From Pseudoalteromonas rubra (GTDB lineage: Bacteria > Pseudomonadota > Gammaproteobacteria > Enterobacterales > Alteromonadaceae), in NCBI RefSeq assembly GCF_001482385.1, contig NZ_CP013611.1:2294001-2358000 (forward strand): 64,000 nucleotides of DNA, given 5' to 3'. The stretch's first letter is position 1, and each line of letters begins with the position of its first letter. Shown here one piece after another: positions 1-8,371 of this stretch. The notes beneath the pieces were generated by a model. That model was not told where the DNA came from and did no database searches. It was given only the letters and a program-made list of their open reading frames with translations. The position numbers and the translations under genes are program-made.

Positions 1-1126
1 TCAGTTACTTGCCCAGGTTGCCAAAGTATTACAATCACTGGAGCAACCCGGCGTGACCTTGTCACGGATCGGTGGCGATGAATTTGTCATTATCTGTGAA
101 CACTGCCGTACTGAAAGCGATGCCATCGCGCTGGCAGAGCGCGTGCTCAACTTGTTTAAGCAAGACTTTACCCTAGACGGTGAGCACTGTCACATAGGTG
201 CCAGTATAGGTATTGCGCTCAGCCCCAGAGACGGCGATAGCAGTGAGCTGCTGCTGAAGGCCGCAGATCAGGCCATGTATCGGGCAAAAGCTCTGGGCCG
301 TAATGGTTATGCCTGTTTCGACTCCGCCTTACGCCAGCAAAGTGAACAACGCTTACTGATGCTCAGAGACATGCGCCAGGCCTTATCCGACGCACAATTT
401 GTGATGTACTATCAGCCAATTGTGACCATGCACAATCAGCAGATCCACAAAGCCGAAGCATTGATCCGCTGGCAACATCCCGACAAAGGCATGATCAGCC
501 CGGCGCACTTTATTCCGCTGGCGGAAGAAACCCAGCTGATCCATCAACTCGGCGAGTTTGCCTTCCAGCAAACTCTGCAAACACTCAGCCACTTGCAGCA
601 GCAACACGGTGCCTTTCAGATCAGCCTGAACGTATCACCGGTGCAATTCAACGCTAAGCATACCAGCTTACTGAAATGGCAGGATCAGCTTAACGACGCT
701 GATTTGCAGCCCGAAGATGTGGTTATTGAGATCACAGAGGGCCTGATGATGCAGGGAGAAGGCCGCAGTCAGGCTCGGCTTGGCCAGTTGATCCAGCAAG
801 GCTTTTCAATTGCGCTGGACGACTTTGGTACCGGATATTCTTCCCTTGCTTATCTTAAGCAGATGGACACCGACTTTATCAAGATAGACAAACGCTTTGT
901 TGACGGCATAGAACACAACGAAGACGATCTGGTGCTGTGTGAAACCATGATCATGATGGCACACCAGCTGGGGCTCAAAGTGATTGCTGAAGGAATAGAA
1001 ACCGCCACGCAACATGAACTGCTCAAACAGGCAGGCTGTGACTTTGGCCAGGGGTATTTTTATGCCAAACCTATGAGTCAGGCGGATTTAGAGGCGTTAC
1101 TGTTAGACAAATCACAGCAACGATAA
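1..1126 (+). CDS. GGDEF-EAL diguanylate cyclase/phosphodiesterase, 5' truncated by the window
   Basis: C-terminal part of a cyclic-di-GMP enzyme. The reading frame is open from base 2, so the start lies outside the window and the GTG at 53 is not the start. The GGDEF motif is intact (RIGGDEF at about 65-85) and is followed by the family's NGYACFD end. The EAL domain starts near base 400 and keeps EALIRW (about 454-471), the DDFGTGYSSL loop (about 820-850) and EGIET. Both active sites look complete, so either c-di-GMP synthesis or breakdown is possible. Any sensor domain is upstream and not visible. A hairpin follows the stop codon. Confidence 0.93.
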   Translation, partial: QLLAQVAKVLQSLEQPGVTLSRIGGDEFVIICEHCRTESDAIALAERVLNLFKQDFTLDGEHCHIGASIGIALSPRDGDSSELLLKAADQAMYRAKALGRNGYACFDSALRQQSEQRLLMLRDMRQALSDAQFVMYYQPIVTMHNQQIHKAEALIRWQHPDKGMISPAHFIPLAEETQLIHQLGEFAFQQTLQTLSHLQQQHGAFQISLNVSPVQFNAKHTSLLKWQDQLNDADLQPEDVVIEITEGLMMQGEGRSQARLGQLIQQGFSIALDDFGTGYSSLAYLKQMDTDFIKIDKRFVDGIEHNEDDLVLCETMIMMAHQLGLKVIAEGIETATQHELLKQAGCDFGQGYFYAKPMSQADLEALLLDKSQQR

Positions 1127-1150
1127 AGAGGCACGACTGTGACCCTCTTT
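1125..1150 (+). terminator. Hairpin after the GGDEF-EAL gene
   Basis: AAAGAGG (1125-1131) pairs with CCTCTTT (1144-1150) around a 12-nt loop and overlaps the stop codon. The 3' arm ends in TTT. It is a plausible but not strong intrinsic terminator. Confidence 0.5.
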
Positions 1151-1373
1151 AAAGCGTATCCGTGAGAACAAATGGGGAAGGGATATGAGTATGCCGCATG
1201 GCGTAACACAGCCTAAAATATGGAGCCTATGTTCTAAATTGAACTATTGAAGGGTGCGCTTCCTATAAGCCTCGAATAGCGAAAATCGTAAGTTTCATCA
1301 CAAAACCCTGAAGAATAGTCAAATCCGGGTAATACGAAAGCGCATCCAAGCCTGAACTTAGATAAATCGGAAC

Positions 1374-1393
1374 AACACTGAAGGAGAAGTGTT
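1374..1393. repeat. Hairpin overlapping the RAYT stop codon
   Basis: AACACT (1374-1379) pairs with AGTGTT (1388-1393) around an 8-nt loop. The right arm overlaps the stop codon of the minus-strand RAYT gene. It may be a weak terminator or the 3' boundary of the RAYT unit. No REP copy is visible on this side of the gene. Confidence 0.35.
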
Positions 1394-2363
1394 AACCCAG
1401 TAACCGCTCGCACTGAGTCAAATTAGCTCGTCGCCTTTTGTGAAGATGCTCACAGTAATCTGTCATCGCTTGCTTTCGCCCCACTGCACCATGAAAGACC
1501 TTTGTAAACTGCGTAGTCAGTTTGAGCCAGTTGTCTGGCTCTATTTGCAATCGTGTCAGCAATGGTTGGCTATCGCTGATGTAACCTCGCTTATCTGCAC
1601 GCATGCATCGGCCTGTTAACTCAACCAGTTGAATATAATAAGTTAGCTCAAACGGTATTCCTTTGGGCCTGTGCTTTCTTGGGTTACCCGCAAAACGCAG
1701 TAAGCTTTTGGGTTGCTTACCTTGCTGTGCATGCTCAATACGCTTTTTAATGCTGGTGTAGTCTGACGTTTCCGGAGTCTCTGCCATTTTGGCTCTGACG
1801 GGGTTCAGGTCAACATAAGCCAGGCATGCTGCCAGTGCCGCTTCATCCAGTAAAGCCTGTGACTTAAATCGCCCTTCCCAAAATCGACCTGTACAACCAT
1901 CTTCTTTATTCGCCTTGCGAGCAATGTCTTCATTAAGCACCCGCATAAACCAGCTGATGCTCGCAAGCCGTAGTCTGAATTCAGCTATACCAGCTGCCAG
2001 CATACTATACTCGGATGCGCTCAGCTCATCACCACGAATGAACTTGTGCGTCAGCCAGTTACCTTTAAACAGTTTATGCCAGCGAAGTACGATTGCTCTG
2101 TCTGATATCCTTTGTGCTTTTATATCATATACATACAACACAATATGTGTATGATTGCTCATAACCGCGTAGCCACACACATTAATGCAAAACACCTTAG
2201 CAAGGGTCAGCAATTTTTCCTCAACCCAGTCTCGCCGATGCTCATAAGACTTGCCCGTTACGCGGTCTTCGCCGCACAGAAATGCCCGGCGAACACACCG
2301 AGATATGCAGTGGTAATATTTAGTGTCTGATAAGCTGACCTGTCTCTTCCTTGCCATTGGCAT
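1392..2363 (-). CDS. REP-associated tyrosine transposase (RAYT, Y1/IS200-like)
   Basis: Domesticated-type single-strand transposase of the Y1 HUH superfamily, predicted to nick and join DNA at REP hairpins. The HUH pair is H71-T-H73 in MSNHTHIVLY. The probable catalytic tyrosine is Y183 in AYVDLNPVRAK, a motif typical of RAYTs. At 323 residues it is longer than short IS200 TnpA proteins, as RAYTs often are. There is no TnpB partner. A REP hairpin with GTAG lies about 30 bp upstream of the start codon. A near-identical N-terminal copy lies at 4190-4398. The protein looks intact. Confidence 0.9.
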   Translation of the reverse strand: MPMARKRQVSLSDTKYYHCISRCVRRAFLCGEDRVTGKSYEHRRDWVEEKLLTLAKVFCINVCGYAVMSNHTHIVLYVYDIKAQRISDRAIVLRWHKLFKGNWLTHKFIRGDELSASEYSMLAAGIAEFRLRLASISWFMRVLNEDIARKANKEDGCTGRFWEGRFKSQALLDEAALAACLAYVDLNPVRAKMAETPETSDYTSIKKRIEHAQQGKQPKSLLRFAGNPRKHRPKGIPFELTYYIQLVELTGRCMRADKRGYISDSQPLLTRLQIEPDNWLKLTTQFTKVFHGAVGRKQAMTDYCEHLHKRRRANLTQCERLLG

Positions 2364-2392
2364 AATTTTTCACCCTCAATCCATTGAGTATT

Positions 2393-2442
2393 ACCTAAAG
2401 GTAGACGGCGTACAGTCGCACGCCAATTTTAGGTGGCTGTCC
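2393..2442. repeat. REP element next to the RAYT gene
   Basis: Nested imperfect palindrome. ACCTAAA (2393-2399) pairs with TTTAGGT (2427-2433), and inside it GGCGT (2407-2411) pairs with ACGCC (2420-2424). GTAG at 2401-2404 precedes the inner stem, which is the usual RAYT recognition layout. The 3' flank GGTGGCTGTCC is shared with two further copies at 4158-4180 and 4456-4478. Confidence 0.8.
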
Positions 2443-2445
2443 GTA

Positions 2446-2655
2446 TAGCTTCGCCGCTATCTTGGAGAGTTGGACTATTGGTCTCGAGCTGAGTCTAGTA
2501 GACCTGATGGTACATGGGGGCCAAAAGGTAAGCCATACTTGGCTTTTGAACTAAAGACGGGTAAAACAGCGATCACCCCTACTCAATCAAAAAAATATGG
2601 TCGGAACTTGCCTGGTAGGACAGAGTTAGTTCATTTACTTGAAATAAACAATTAG
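2446..2655 (+). pseudogene. Orphan C-terminal tip of a polymorphic-type toxin (probable nuclease)
   Basis: Open frame from just after an in-frame TAG at 2446 to TAG at 2653-2655, about 68 codons. It has no convincing ribosome site; a TTG at 2470 is the only early start candidate. The segment PYLAFELKTG with its E-x-K and a later T-x-x-Q resembles PD-(D/E)xK-type nuclease toxin ends of Rhs/CdiA-like proteins. That family assignment is inference from motif shape. The frame begins at the end of the REP element, so the longer toxin gene appears cut off there. A probable immunity gene starts 11 bp downstream. Confidence 0.45.
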
Positions 2656-2666
2656 TGGAGTTTTTA

Positions 2667-3305
2667 ATGAAGGTTAGTCTTATCAATAGCCTGCTGAAGA
2701 GCCATGAAGGTTTAAAGGTACTATGTTCCAAGAGAGGGGTTATCTTAATAGGAAGAGATAATGCTGAACTAATCTCAAATGGTGGCTTCGTTCTTAAAAA
2801 ATGGAAAAATACCTTAGATATCTCTCTTTGGATCTCTCCCGGCTTATATTTTCCTTGTATAAATGGCTATCCGTTTTCCTCTCATTATCTTAAAAATGAA
2901 CAGGGTAAATTTGAGGAAGTACAGATAAACTTGGAAGAACTTAGTGAAAACGATGTCTTGCTGAAGCTTGATATGTTCATTAGGAATAATTCAGAACACC
3001 TTTATATTGGTGAAGATGTCAATGAATTATTAGGCTGGTTAGAGTTGGGGAAAGAACGTTGGCTAGATACTGAGTTTAGTATTGTACAATATGCATTGCA
3101 GATGTACTTAAGTGGTAAATCGCAAGAAGCCTTAGATATTATCTCAAGGAGCATTGGCGATATGAATGAGTTTAATCCTACAACGATCGAGAGTAAGAAA
3201 TTTTTAAGTTTAATAAAAAACAGTGATAGCGAGAAAGAGGTCAATAAGTTTTTAGAATGCTATGTAGAAAAAAATAGAGAGTTCTGGCAACAATTAACAT
3301 GCTAG
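2667..3305 (+). CDS. Hypothetical protein, probable cognate immunity protein
   Basis: 212 residues starting at ATG 2667, chosen because GGAG lies 6 nt upstream; the GTG at 2655 has no such site. It has no signal peptide or membrane segment, so a cytoplasmic protein is expected. I do not recognise the family. It is acidic, AT-rich compared with flanking housekeeping genes, and starts 11 bp after the toxin-tip frame, the classical toxin-immunity spacing. A strong terminator follows. The immunity role rests only on context; it could be an unrelated island gene. Confidence 0.55.
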   Translation: MKVSLINSLLKSHEGLKVLCSKRGVILIGRDNAELISNGGFVLKKWKNTLDISLWISPGLYFPCINGYPFSSHYLKNEQGKFEEVQINLEELSENDVLLKLDMFIRNNSEHLYIGEDVNELLGWLELGKERWLDTEFSIVQYALQMYLSGKSQEALDIISRSIGDMNEFNPTTIESKKFLSLIKNSDSEKEVNKFLECYVEKNREFWQQLTC

Positions 3306-3340
3306 GGCCTTAAAAGCTTAAAATAAAATCATTCCAAACT

Positions 3341-3362
3341 GGCGCTCAGTGAGCGCCTTTTT
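3341..3362 (+). terminator. Rho-independent terminator after the putative immunity gene
   Basis: GGCGCT (3341-3346) pairs with AGCGCC (3352-3357) around CAGTG, followed by five T. Confidence 0.88.
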
Positions 3363-3800
3363 CTATGTAATCATGGAGGATGTTCATAATTCTGTGTCAG
3401 CCTACTGAGCTCAAAGCTAAAAAGTTATAAGGACATATATGGACGCTCCAGCGATGTCAAGCCGAGTAGGCCTGCGAGATAGCGAATTATCGTTATCTCG
3501 TTCGTTATGTTACCCGTGTTGCCATGCCTGATGTTTGGTCCAGTCCGCAGTAAATTTGTTGCTCTGACATATATCCGGGCTTAACTGACTATCCAGCGCC
3601 CCTAATGAGTTCCGAGCCTGCACACCCTAAAATTAATATACCCACTCGGTCTGTAACGACCGTGCCTTCGTCGGGTTTTGCGCAGGCAGGGTTGGACCCT
3701 TTTTTCATCGTACTTTGGCAAACAGATAAGCGGTTGTCAGTGGCTCACTACACCCACACGGGTTCAGTGACCCTTGTCCGTGCCGAGCTCACCTGACAAC
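3363..3800. other. Non-coding island DNA, probably eroded IS110-family end
   Basis: No supportable gene; the open frame at 3605-3796 lacks a ribosome site and any recognisable sequence. It contains a 26-bp near-palindrome at 3475-3500 (CGAGATAGCG against CGTTATCTCG, one mismatch). It lies directly 3' of the IS110-type transposase remnant, where IS1111-group elements carry their non-coding RNA, so it may be a decayed element end. Confidence 0.4.
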
Positions 3801-4140
3801 CTAACCCTTGATGCATTGTGTCGCCCCCGATTGTGTATATTGCGGCTGATATGGTTCATTTCTCTGTAGTAATATCCACATCAATCTGGCCAGCCGGTGG
3901 GCAGTGGCCACAATGGTTTTATTTATACCAATTCGCTCTTTCAATGTGCTGACCCAGCGATTTAAATCGTCGTCTTTTTTATGTGCGTGTGTGACCACAG
4001 TACGAGCACCGTGGATTAATTGCTTGCACAGATACCTATCTCCGCGCTTGGTGATATGGCTCAGAACGCTCTTATCGGCGGAAGCATATTGTCTGGGTGT
4101 TATAGTTTTTAAGTGACACCCACTCCAATATATGCAGGAC
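3801..4140 (-). pseudogene. IS110-family transposase, C-terminal remnant
   Basis: Only the last 110 or so codons of an IS110/IS1111-type transposase remain. TPRQYASADKS, ITKRGDRYLCKQLIHGAR and the terminal NKTIVATAHRLARLMW helix match the Transposase_20 region. The N-terminal DEDD catalytic domain is missing. Upstream, the frame runs into a partial REP element at about 4147. Not functional. Confidence 0.85.
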
Positions 4141-4146
4141 ATAGCA

Positions 4147-4185
4147 TTACAGTCCACACGCCAATTTTAGGTGGCTGTCCATGTA
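4147..4185. repeat. Partial REP element
   Basis: ACGCCAATTTTAGGTGGCTG at 4158-4177, continuing TCC, is identical to the right half of the REP at 2420-2442. The preceding CAGTC resembles that REP's loop. The GTAG half is absent. It joins the IS110 remnant to the truncated RAYT copy. Confidence 0.75.
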
Positions 4186-4189
4186 ACTA

Positions 4190-4398
4190 TATTTCATAAC
4201 CGCGTAGCCACACACATTAATGCAAAACACCTTAGCAAGGGTCAGCAATTTTTCCTCAACCCAGTCTCGCCGATGCTCATAAGACTTGCCCGTTACGCGG
4301 TCTTCGCCGCACAGAAATGCCCGGCGAACACACCGGGATATGCAGTGGTAGTATTTAGTGTCTGACAGGCTGACCTGTCTCTTCCTTGCTGATGGCAT
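4190..4398 (-). pseudogene. Truncated second RAYT copy
   Basis: Encodes the first 68 residues of the RAYT at 1392-2363 with only the second or third residue changed (MPSARKRQ against MPMARKRQ), then breaks off at about 4192 just before the HUH motif. DNA identity to 2158-2363 is very high with a handful of substitutions, so the duplication is recent. It sits between a partial REP and a complete REP in the same orientation. Non-functional. Confidence 0.88.
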
Positions 4399-4427
4399 AA
4401 TCTAGCATCCTCAATCCATTGAGTATC

Positions 4428-4478
4428 ACCTAAAGGTAGACGGCGTACATTCCGTACGCCAATTTTAGGTGGCTGTCC
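4428..4478. repeat. Complete REP element
   Basis: Same layout as the element at 2393. ACCTAAA (4428-4434) pairs with TTTAGGT (4464-4470). The inner stem GGCGTAC (4442-4448) pairs with GTACGCC (4454-4460), which is longer and perfect here. GTAG is at 4436-4439. Confidence 0.8.
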
Positions 4479-4620
4479 ATGTTACTCTGTACTGTACCAT
4501 CTTTAATAACCCCCTAGGAATTCTTGGTTTAATTTCAATATAGTTTTTTAAGTGACATATATGGAGACTCATTTGATGTCCATTAAACTGCTTCTAGGGG
4601 ATTAAACGTACTGTAACGAC

Positions 4621-4941
4621 CTATCTGAGCCAGATGTTGAAAGCAAGCTGGTTTGAGAACCAAAAATTAACAGGCACTTTTCGATCATCATAGTATGAAA
4701 CATCGACTGGAAGGCCCGCTACCTTAGCAGTTAACAAAGTAGAATACTTTTCTTTTCCGCCTGGTTGCTCTAAATCAAAGCAGAGTGAGGGGGCGTTTGC
4801 CTCTACGGTGAAGCAAGCGTACTGGGAAAACCCGCCACCATAGGTTCTTAGCGCTTTGACTTTGGTATTCCAGCGCCATACTTCACCGGCACTAACACTG
4901 AAAGCAGACAATGCTGTTAGCAGTAACAATATTTTTTTCAT
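4621..4941 (-). CDS. Small exported protein of unknown function
   Basis: 106 residues with a clear Sec signal peptide (MKKILLLLTALSAFSVSA, cleavage probably after residue 19). The mature part is about 87 residues with two cysteines that could form one disulfide, and it is rich in aromatic residues. Family not recognised. It stands alone between the REP island and the alkaline phosphatase gene. The periplasmic or secreted location is the only firm prediction. Confidence 0.65.
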   Translation of the reverse strand: MKKILLLLTALSAFSVSAGEVWRWNTKVKALRTYGGGFSQYACFTVEANAPSLCFDLEQPGGKEKYSTLLTAKVAGLPVDVSYYDDRKVPVNFWFSNQLAFNIWLR

Positions 4942-5079
4942 ATTTGATCCAATCCTAGAAGTTACGAAATAATCTCAATGAATATTGTACCTGATATCAA
5001 TAAAATAGAGTATTGCAGGAAAAATTAAAACTTTATTGCTGACTTAAAGCAGCTCATGACATCCACAAACTGGACGAAC

Positions 5080-5106
5080 AAAAAAGGCCACAGCAATGCT
5101 GTGGCC
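5080..5106 (-). terminator. Terminator of the alkaline phosphatase gene
   Basis: GGCCACAGC and GCTGTGGCC (5086-5094 and 5098-5106) form a 9-bp stem with a 3-nt loop. Six A at 5080-5085 give the U tract on the minus strand. Confidence 0.9.
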
Positions 5107-5167
5107 CAATAAGATCTAGCGATCTTTTATGTTTGTTATTATGGATTATCCCTAAAAAAACCGGTGC

Positions 5168-6835
5168 TTACTCAGCGTCAGCCAGACCCAGCGCTTTAAT
5201 CATCTTAGTGCCGATGTCAACATGGTGCTGTAACGTTGAGAACTGTGCCGTCACGCCTTCTGGACCGAAAGAATATACAGGTACTGGCGCAGCCGTGTGG
5301 GTGCCCGTACCCCATACAACGTTTTGCTGTTTCGCCACGATGCGGCCAACTTTAGCAGTGTAGTCTTCAGTGCCATAGACATAGAAGTCAGAGAAATCGT
5401 CAAACTTAGGCAGCGGTACGTTATCACTGTTATAACTGCTAAACTCGTTCATGCGAGCCGCTTCATCAAGAGTGACTTCATACGGTGTAAACTCTTTGAT
5501 GGCGTCTTGCCACTCTTTATCCGTTGAGTTACTAAAGTCATAGTCACCATTTACGTGACCAATCACATCATAGAAAGTCCCTTTTTGCCCATATAGGGTA
5601 TCCAGTAACTCGAGGCCGCCAAAGTTGAACTTCGGCTTGTACTGTTTGCCCTGCATACCATCACCCGGCAGGTCAACTGCTTCTGGTTTATTGTGGCTTG
5701 AGTAACTGAAACCAAAACTACCCGTTTCGTGGTCAGCCGTTACAACAACCAGTGTATCCGTGCGCTCTTTTGCCCACTCATGAACCGCTTCTACGGCTTC
5801 GTCAAACTTCAGTAGCTCATTCAGCATCCAGCCAGCGTCATTAGCGTGACCAGCCCAGTCAATCTGGCCGCCTTCAATCATCAGGAAGAAGCCGTCTTCA
5901 TCTTTAGACAGAATGTCCAGGGCTTTTACTGTCATCTCTTTCAAAGAAGGCTGAGTACAGCTGTTGTCCGCTTTACAATCTCTGTATGCAATGCCATCCG
6001 CCATGCCCGAGTTTGCAAACAAACCAAGTAATTTATTGGTGTCAGCATCAGCTAGCTGCGCTTTGTCGAATGCAAGTTCGTAGCCGTGCTGCTCTTTAGC
6101 CTCAACAACCACATTGCGGTCGTCGCTACGCTTCGATTTTTTATAAACACTGGCTGGCATACCCAGGTTAGCAAGTACTTCTTGATCAGCCGCATCTTCT
6201 TTAATATCCGATGGAATAAACACACGCGCACCACCTGATAGCATGACATCCACCATGCCGCTTTCTACCATCTCTACGGCAATTTCAGGCTCGTAAGAGC
6301 GGTGTGGCTGGTGTGCAGCAAATGCAGCCGGCGTAGCATGAGTCAAACGCGTATCTGAAACCAGACCGGTCGCCTTGCCCGCTTTTTTCGCTTTTTCAAG
6401 GATAGTTTCAATCACATAACCCTTGTCGTCCAGGCCAATCATCTCAGAACCAGCCGCTTTACCGGTTGCCAGTTGAGTTGCAGAACATGCTGAATCGACA
6501 ACCAGACTACCGTTTTCGCCATGTGGAGCATTTAGAGATAAACCCAGATGGCCGCCATTAGCAAGCTTAGACAGTGCAGTTTGATTGTCTTTGCTGTTGT
6601 AAGTAGAGTTTGGTGCGCGGCGTGCATACTCTTCAAGTAAACCAACCTGCTGGGCACCCATACCATCGCCGATCATCAGGATAACATTCTTCACCTGAGT
6701 AACAGGCTTAGGTGCAACTTCAACCTCTTTAACAACCTCAACTTCTTTGATCACTTCAACCGTTTTGGTGTCGTCATCGTTACATGCGGTCAATAAGACG
6801 GCAGAGACCGCCACTGCTAATAGCTTTTTTTTCAT
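5168..6835 (-). CDS. Alkaline phosphatase, PhoA family, lipoprotein
   Basis: Hydrolyses phosphate monoesters outside the cytoplasm. Residues 1-18 are a lipoprotein signal ending LLTAC (C18), so the enzyme is probably membrane-tethered rather than soluble like E. coli PhoA. A V/E/K repeat spacer (about 26-40) follows. Metal and catalytic motifs are present: GDGMG (about 57-60), DSACSATQLATG with the nucleophile serine near 115, IEGGQIDWAGHAND, TADHETGSF and GTHTAAPVP. At 555 residues it is slightly longer than typical. No clear Pho box was found upstream, so phosphate control is not demonstrated. Monocistronic, with its own terminator. Confidence 0.93.
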   Translation of the reverse strand: MKKKLLAVAVSAVLLTACNDDDTKTVEVIKEVEVVKEVEVAPKPVTQVKNVILMIGDGMGAQQVGLLEEYARRAPNSTYNSKDNQTALSKLANGGHLGLSLNAPHGENGSLVVDSACSATQLATGKAAGSEMIGLDDKGYVIETILEKAKKAGKATGLVSDTRLTHATPAAFAAHQPHRSYEPEIAVEMVESGMVDVMLSGGARVFIPSDIKEDAADQEVLANLGMPASVYKKSKRSDDRNVVVEAKEQHGYELAFDKAQLADADTNKLLGLFANSGMADGIAYRDCKADNSCTQPSLKEMTVKALDILSKDEDGFFLMIEGGQIDWAGHANDAGWMLNELLKFDEAVEAVHEWAKERTDTLVVVTADHETGSFGFSYSSHNKPEAVDLPGDGMQGKQYKPKFNFGGLELLDTLYGQKGTFYDVIGHVNGDYDFSNSTDKEWQDAIKEFTPYEVTLDEAARMNEFSSYNSDNVPLPKFDDFSDFYVYGTEDYTAKVGRIVAKQQNVVWGTGTHTAAPVPVYSFGPEGVTAQFSTLQHHVDIGTKMIKALGLADAE

Positions 6836-6933
6836 TGTAGTGTTCCTAAAACGTAATCATCTGAGCCGGGGCACAGTCTAGGGACACTTGATGACTTTTT
6901 TATTTCACCTGAGTGACACTTTTTGTTCGGACA

Positions 6934-8145
6934 CTATTGTTTTTTCATCAAAAAAGCACCCGCAAGGTGGCCGCTCACACCGAAAATAAAGATACTCAGT
7001 AGCACAGTGGCCGTCGTGATCTTCGTAATAAAAAGACTGTGAGGGAGGTTCGAACCCAGTAGCATCAGACTAAACACAACAGAGGCCAGTCCTTTCGGTC
7101 CGAACCAGGCTAGTACCACGCGTTCACGCCAGCTCAGCCTGCAAGCCAGTAACAACAAAAGCACGGGAAAGAACCGAAATACAGCCACAGCCACAGCCAC
7201 AGCCACAGCCAGTAAAGCATATGCCCATATCCGCCAGTCAAACGCAGTAAACAACAAAATACTGGCACTGATCCCAAAAATAACCCACAGGATATATGCT
7301 GCCAGCTCAGCTATCTGCTCACTTTCTTCTATCAGTTTGTCTTTAAGCGCATCTCGAAAGCCATAGTCAAACAACAAACCACTGATAAACACCGCGATAA
7401 ACCCACTCCCACCGAGTAATTGCGTGACAGAAAATACCGCAATGGCAATGCCGATAAATAAAAACGGGCTGCTTTTAGCAGCAAAGAAGTGATGACGATA
7501 AGTCAATTTAATCAGGTAAACAGACACAATAGTTAACACTAATGCAACAACCAGGGCAAGGCCGACCTCGTGCAAAAATAACGCCCCCAGTGAGTGTTCA
7601 GCGGGTTGCTGGGTATACAGGCTACTGCCAAGTAAAAACAGAAAAACCGGTACACACAGGCCATCATTCAGGCCACTTTCAACATTAATCGCTTCACGAA
7701 GTTGAGCCGGCACCTGCTTTTCCTGAATAAAGCTCTGGCACAAAGCCGCATCAGTGGGTGTCAGCATAATGGCCAGAATAAAACAGCTTAGCCAAGGCAG
7801 AGACAATAACGCATGTGCGCCGAGCGCCGCAAACCCCAGAGTCAAAGGCAGTGCAAGCAGCAGTAACAGTGGCAGTTGATAGGAATGTAATAAAACCCTG
7901 AGCCGGGTTTTTGCTGCATCAGAAAACAGAAAAATAGCCAGGATCAATTCAACCAGAGGCAGAAACTCACGCAGTGTGTCCTGCTTCAGCGCCAGTGAGT
8001 CCTGAAAATACCAGCCCAGAGCACAACCAAACAACACAAACCACATCGGCCCGGTAAATTCAGCCCGTTGCAACTGACGAATGATAATGGAGTACATAAA
8101 AATGGCCAGCCCCAGCCAGGCCAGCACCAGATAGGTTGTTTCCAC
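6934..8145 (-). CDS. CPA1-type cation:proton antiporter
   Basis: 403-residue polytopic membrane protein exchanging Na+ or K+ for protons. TPTD (129-132) and ESGLNDG (156-162) are the ion-binding motifs of the CPA1/NhaP branch. Hydrophobic helices run through the whole chain. Start is GTG at 8145, preceded by AAGGAGG at a good distance. One helix near residues 310-325 contains an alternating Ala-Val run encoded by a hexanucleotide tandem repeat. It lacks the cytoplasmic regulatory tail of larger CPA1 proteins. The transported ion cannot be told from sequence. Confidence 0.85.
   Translation of the reverse strand: METTYLVLAWLGLAIFMYSIIIRQLQRAEFTGPMWFVLFGCALGWYFQDSLALKQDTLREFLPLVELILAIFLFSDAAKTRLRVLLHSYQLPLLLLLALPLTLGFAALGAHALLSLPWLSCFILAIMLTPTDAALCQSFIQEKQVPAQLREAINVESGLNDGLCVPVFLFLLGSSLYTQQPAEHSLGALFLHEVGLALVVALVLTIVSVYLIKLTYRHHFFAAKSSPFLFIGIAIAVFSVTQLLGGSGFIAVFISGLLFDYGFRDALKDKLIEESEQIAELAAYILWVIFGISASILLFTAFDWRIWAYALLAVAVAVAVAVFRFFPVLLLLLACRLSWRERVVLAWFGPKGLASVVFSLMLLGSNLPHSLFITKITTATVLLSIFIFGVSGHLAGAFLMKKQ
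7181..7210. repeat. Hexanucleotide tandem repeat (ACAGCC)x5 inside the antiporter gene
   Basis: Five perfect copies of a 6-bp unit. On the coding strand they give an (Ala-Val)n stretch within a membrane helix. Copy-number change would add or remove dipeptides without shifting the frame. Confidence 0.95.
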
Positions 8146-8315
8146 TCACGCCTCCTTGGCTGTGCAAAATTCTACGCCTTCATACTACGCTCGCAACTTT
8201 GATCGCGCAAAGACAATCCCCTGATTTCTGATCACCCCATCAGCCAGGATGAACAGACTACTCAGCAGATAGCATGCGGTAGATGAAAAAGCTGCGATTA
8301 GCCCAGCTTATACTG

Positions 8316-8343
8316 TTACCTTGTGGTTAATTTTTGCTAGAAT
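8316..8343 (+). promoter_or_regulatory. Possible sigma-70 promoter of ppaC
   Basis: TTACCT (8316-8321), 16-bp spacer, TAGAAT (8338-8343), about 29 bp before the start codon. Predicted by eye only. Confidence 0.45.
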
Positions 8344-8371
8344 GGCGACAAATTTTTTTGGAGAACCGTCA

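Noticed and set aside
3605..3796. 63-codon plus-strand open frame in the IS110 remnant region
   Set aside because: No ribosome site, no recognisable sequence, and it lies in probable element-end DNA.
6836..6933. Pho box upstream of the alkaline phosphatase
   Set aside because: TGTCA-like pieces occur but not at the 11-bp repeat spacing required, so PhoB control is not supported.
7047..7057. GGTTCGAACCC resembling a tRNA T-arm
   Set aside because: It lies inside the well-supported antiporter reading frame, and no acceptor or anticodon stem fits around it.
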